From: Microbispora bryophytorum
Lineage (GTDB): Bacteria; Actinomycetota; Actinomycetes; Streptosporangiales; Streptosporangiaceae
NCBI RefSeq assembly: GCF_006874465.1
Contig: NZ_VIRL01000003.1
Coordinates: 1-64,000, forward strand
Direction: 5' to 3'
DNA length: 64,000 nucleotides
Of the stretch, positions 60,214-64,000 are shown piece after piece. Under the pieces are notes generated by a model. It was not told where the DNA came from. It was given only the letters and a program-made list of their open reading frames with translations, and made no database searches. The position numbers and the translations under genes are program-made. Positions within the stretch are counted from its first letter, which is position 1. Each line of letters starts with the position of its first letter.

Positions 60214-61467
60214 TCATCCGTTTGCGCTGGTCACGGGCTGGCAGAGCAGGGCGAACGGACGCTCCTCGATGCGGGTGAGCACGATCACGGCGGAATTGCC
60301 GCCGGAAAGCCGCAGATCCTTGCGCAGCCGCTCGACGTCGACGGCGGACCCGCGTTTCTTGATGGTGACCACGCCGACGCGCCGTTCGCGCAGCACCGCT
60401 CTCAGCCGTTTCAGCGAGAACGGCATGACGTCGGTCACCTCGTAGCAGGAGGCCCACTCCGTGCGTACGAGACGGTCGCTTGTGATGTAGGCGATCCGCG
60501 AATCGACGAGGCGGCCCGACACGAGGGCGGCGACCTCGGCGACCAGGTGGGCCCGCACCGCGGCGCCGTCGGGCTCATAGAGGTAGCGGCTCACCGGCCC
60601 GGTCTCCGCCTCCGCGCCGGACGCCGTGAGCGTGGCCCCGGACGGCAGCAGGGTGGCACGCCGTCCGCCCGGCCCCATCCCGGTCCAGATGGCCGCCTCC
60701 TTCACCTCGCCGCGGTACGACACCCACTCGGCCTCGGCGCCCTCCGGGATGAACTCGTACGGGATGCCGGGAGCCACCTTCAGGCAGGCCGCCGGGGCGC
60801 GGGCCACCAGGTCGAGCACGACCGGCCAGGTGGGGGAGTAGGCCATAGGGTCGAAGGTCCGTCCTCTCGCCCCCCTTCTGGCGGGGTCGGCGAACAGCAG
60901 GCCGTATCCGCCGGGGTCGGTCAGCGCGGCGTCGCCCGTGCGGACGTGGGCCAGACCGGACAGTCCGAGCGCCGCCGCGTTGGCGCGGGCGATCTCCACG
61001 GTCAGCGGGTCGAGGTCCACGGCGTCGACCGGGCAGCCCGCCCTCGTCAGCGCGAGCAGGTCCCCGCCGATCCCGCAGCAGACGTCCAGTACGGCAGGAC
61101 CGCCCTCCGGCTCCCCGTGAGCCGGGGTTCCGTCGGCCGGGGTTCCGTCGGCCGGGAGCCCGTCGGCTTGGAGCCCTGCGGCGCGGATTCTGGCCGCGCG
61201 GTGTGCGGCGACCTCGGGGCGCGTGGCCTGCTCCAGCCCGTGGGGGGTGAAGTACATGACGGCGGCGTCGGGGCCGAACTTGGCCTCGGCCCGCCGTCGC
61301 AGCGACGCCTGCGTGAGCGCCGCCGCCGTCAGGTCCGCCGGGTGGCTGCGGCGCATCGCGCTCGCGGCGGCCACCGGGTCGGCGCCGTCGGCGAGTATCT
61401 TCACGGCCTCGTCCAGGGCCCCGCGCCCGGCGGGCGTGAGCAGCGTGCGGAAGGCGTCCAGGTCCAC
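60214..61467 (-). CDS. class I SAM methyltransferase with THUMP-like C-terminal domain
   Basis: This 417-residue protein has an N-terminal helical part (MDLDAFRTLLTPAGRGALDE), a SAM-binding motif VLDVCCGIGGDLLAL, a motif-IV-like ADPARRG, and a C-terminal THUMP-like domain (YEVTDVMPFSLKRLRAVLRE, IKKRGSAVDVERLRKDLRL). RNA methylation is likely, with the target unknown. A degenerate 15-base repeat codes for the linker LPADGTPADGTPAHGEPEG. GTG 61,467 has TAGCGT ending 7 bases upstream, so the mRNA is probably leaderless. Confidence 0.87.
   Translation of the reverse strand: MDLDAFRTLLTPAGRGALDEAVKILADGADPVAAASAMRRSHPADLTAAALTQASLRRRAEAKFGPDAAVMYFTPHGLEQATRPEVAAHRAARIRAAGLQADGLPADGTPADGTPAHGEPEGGPAVLDVCCGIGGDLLALTRAGCPVDAVDLDPLTVEIARANAAALGLSGLAHVRTGDAALTDPGGYGLLFADPARRGARGRTFDPMAYSPTWPVVLDLVARAPAACLKVAPGIPYEFIPEGAEAEWVSYRGEVKEAAIWTGMGPGGRRATLLPSGATLTASGAEAETGPVSRYLYEPDGAAVRAHLVAEVAALVSGRLVDSRIAYITSDRLVRTEWASCYEVTDVMPFSLKRLRAVLRERRVGVVTIKKRGSAVDVERLRKDLRLSGGNSAVIVLTRIEERPFALLCQPVTSANG
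61121..61180 (-). repeat. 15-base tandem repeat in the methyltransferase gene
   Basis: Two perfect units GCCGGGGTTCCGTCG (plus strand) at 61121-61150 are followed by two degenerate ones to 61180. They encode a (L/T)PADG repeat that links the N-terminal part to the methyltransferase domain and preserve frame. Confidence 0.85.
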
Positions 61468-61495
61468 GCCCGCGACGCTACCGCCTGCCCGGCGG

Positions 61496-62071
61496 TCAGC
61501 AGGAGCCGACGTCGCCGAGCGAGGTGAGCAGCTTGCGCAGCAGGCCGGACAGTTGCTCCCGGTCCTCGCCGGTGAGGCCGGCCAGAAGTCGCTCCTCGTT
61601 GGCCACGTGACCCGCGAGCAGGGCGTCGGCCACCGCCCGGCCCTCGCCGGTGAGGGTGATCAGGACCATGCGGCGGTTGGACGGCGAGACCTCCCGGTGC
61701 ACCAGGCCCTTGACGACGAGGCGGTCCACCCGGTTGGTGAGCGCCGCGGAGCTGACCATCGCGGCCGTGGCGAGATCGCTCATGCAGAGCCGGTGATCGG
61801 GGGTGGACCGGAGGAGAGTCGCGAGCACGTCGAACTCCCACGGTTCGAGGTCGTGCCCGGTGAAGTACTCCTTGATGCCCTTCTCCAGCAGGCGGGAGGC
61901 GCGGGAGATCCGCCCGGCGACTCCCATCGCGGAGCAGTCCACATCCGGGCGCACCCGGGCCCACTGGCCGAGGATCCGGTCGACGGCGTCCTCGCCGGGA
62001 GCGCGGTCGGCGGTGGTGTGGTCGGCGGCGGTGTGCGTCGTGAGGGTGGTGTCCGTGAGGGTGTCGTTCAT
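61496..62071 (-). CDS. MarR-family transcriptional regulator
   Basis: This 191-residue regulator has a Thr/Asp-rich N-terminus of ~45 residues and a MarR winged helix (LCMSDLATAAMVSSAALTNR, VDRLVVKGLVHREVSPSNRR, MVLITLTGEG). It has a Cys in DCSAMGV and one at the C-terminus; redox sensing is possible but not shown. It lies downstream of the methyltransferase in genome order and is divergent from groES. The ATG at 62,071 has only a distant GAGGAGG, so the start is less certain. Confidence 0.87.
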   Translation of the reverse strand: MNDTLTDTTLTTHTAADHTTADRAPGEDAVDRILGQWARVRPDVDCSAMGVAGRISRASRLLEKGIKEYFTGHDLEPWEFDVLATLLRSTPDHRLCMSDLATAAMVSSAALTNRVDRLVVKGLVHREVSPSNRRMVLITLTGEGRAVADALLAGHVANEERLLAGLTGEDREQLSGLLRKLLTSLGDVGSC

Positions 62072-62260
62072 GGCGCGCGCGGTCTGGGTCCTCCTCGCCG
62101 CTCCTCCTCCGCTGCCATCGTATCCAACACTTCGACATTGAAATGTGAGCCGTGGATGCGATGTTCCGGCCGGACGGTGACGCGGGCGCGGCGGACGGCT
62201 GAACGGGCGGGCTCTGGCGTGTTGCCGCCAGGTGCGTCTGACCTGCGATGCCGGTTCGTG

Positions 62261-62289
62261 TTGACTGTCACGCGCCACTTGCATACTGT
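62261..62289 (+). promoter_or_regulatory. promoter of groES-groEL
   Basis: TTGACT (62261-62266) and TACTGT (62284-62289) are separated by 17 bases. Transcription would start at about 62,296, right at the CIRCE element. Confidence 0.8.
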
Positions 62290-62295
62290 TTCGTG

Positions 62296-62322
62296 TTGGC
62301 ACTCTCCCAGTGAGAGTGCCAA
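62296..62322 (+). promoter_or_regulatory. CIRCE operator (HrcA site)
   Basis: The sequence is the exact consensus TTGGCACTC, 9 spacer bases, GAGTGCCAA. It begins 6 bases after the -10 box, so HrcA bound here should repress groES-groEL until heat shock. The hrcA gene itself is not in the window. Confidence 0.97.
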
Positions 62323-62411
62323 TAGCGACGAGACAGGTCTGACACCCGCGACGGCAGGCCGCTGGTCGCCTCTTCAGCTCATTCATCGCAATCTGAAGGG
62401 GAGGTCCGATC

Positions 62412-62723
62412 GTGACGACCGCCACCAAGGTTCCCGTTAAGCCGCTTGGCGACCGCATCGTGGTCCAGCCGCTTGAGGCTGAGCAGACCACCGCCTCCGG
62501 CCTGGTTATCCCGGACACCGCCAAGGAGAAGCCGCAGGAGGGCCGTGTCCTCGCTGTGGGCCCGGGCAACTGGGACGAGGACGGCGAGAAGCGCATCCCG
62601 CTGGACGTCAAGGAGGGCGACGTCGTCCTCTACAGCAAGTACGGCGGCACCGAGGTCAAGTACGGCGGCGAGGAGTACCTGGTGCTCTCGGCCCGCGACG
62701 TGCTCGCCATCATCGAGAAGTAG
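62412..62723 (+). CDS. groES: co-chaperonin GroES
   Basis: GroES (Hsp10) caps the GroEL folding chamber. The 103-residue sequence has [35 protein letters not shown] (the mobile loop) and [20 protein letters not shown]. The start is GTG at 62,412 after GAAGGGGAGGTCCGATC. groEL follows after 69 bases that contain a 12-bp hairpin. Confidence 0.97.
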   Translation: MTTATKVPVKPLGDRIVVQPLEAEQTTASGLVIPDTAKEKPQEGRVLAVGPGNWDEDGEKRIPLDVKEGDVVLYSKYGGTEVKYGGEEYLVLSARDVLAIIEK

Positions 62724-62741
62724 TAGGCCGCGCCGGCCTGT

Positions 62742-62770
62742 GGAGCCCCGGGCCATGCGCCCGGGGCTCC
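62742..62770 (+). terminator. intercistronic hairpin between groES and groEL
   Basis: GGAGCCCCGGGC (62742-62753) and GCCCGGGGCTCC (62759-62770) are fully complementary around the loop CATGC. It begins 18 bases after the groES stop and ends 22 bases before the groEL ATG. It may attenuate or process the message, changing the ratio of GroES to GroEL. Confidence 0.75.
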
Positions 62771-62792
62771 GCGCGCTCTTAAGGAGACCTGA

Positions 62793-64000
<1,208 letters not shown>

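Overview
The window is 64 kb of strongly GC-rich actinobacterial chromosome. The str, S10, spc and alpha ribosomal clusters are contiguous and collinear in the actinobacterial order. GTG starts are frequent, a class F sortase and many leaderless genes are present, and a CIRCE-controlled groES-groEL sits directly downstream of the alr-tsaE-tsaB-rimI-tsaD block. A cutinase very close to the Thermobifida enzymes suggests Streptosporangiales, but that placement is inference. There are no rRNA or tRNA genes, CRISPR arrays, insertion sequences or prophage genes.

Region 1 (1-28,003) is the core information-processing block. It starts with the end of rpoB, then rpoC, rpsL-rpsG-fusA-tuf, the S10 operon (rpsJ to rpsQ), the spc operon (rplN to secY), adk, map, a small DUF1707 membrane protein, infA-rpmJ-rpsM-rpsK-rpsD-rpoA-rplQ and truA. 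Many genes overlap by 1-8 bases, and hairpins mark the operon joints (after rpoC, tuf and rplQ, before rplN and rpoA, and between rpoA and rplQ). Region 2 (28,057-33,762, minus strand) holds three envelope genes. Two are tandem paralogues with long proline/glutamine-rich cytoplasmic parts, one membrane helix and a two-cysteine exported domain; the third is a CAP-superfamily protein. Region 3 (33,928-36,537) is the rplM-rpsI-glmM operon, whose promoter closely matches that of rpsL.

Region 4 (36,586-52,288) is accessory and metabolic. It has a large LuxR-type ATPase regulator beside a secreted cutinase of the PET-hydrolase family, an AraC regulator divergent from a monooxygenase and an HSL-type esterase, a four-gene ABC exporter operon, a DUF389 membrane protein, coaA, acpS, a MarR/haloalkane-dehalogenase divergon with clear palindromic operators, and nnr. 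Region 5 (52,367-64,000) holds alr, an alpha/beta hydrolase, tsaE, a secreted protein plus class F sortase, tsaB-rimI-tsaD (tRNA t6A synthesis), a coiled-coil protein, a THUMP-like methyltransferase, a second MarR regulator and groES-groEL (cut by the window end).

The least expected patterns are at the level of DNA architecture. Short tandem repeats start at or next to the 3' ends of at least five genes between 49 and 59.3 kb, in two cases repeating the last codons and the stop. At least eleven genes have a TANNNT-like -10 box (one is a weaker CACACT) ending 6-8 bases before the start codon and no Shine-Dalgarno sequence, which is the leaderless-mRNA arrangement. I found no clearly new multi-gene system. 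The best leads are the paralogous disordered membrane-protein pair, the cutinase locus, the dehalogenase operator region, the sortase with its companion protein, and the 3'-end repeats.
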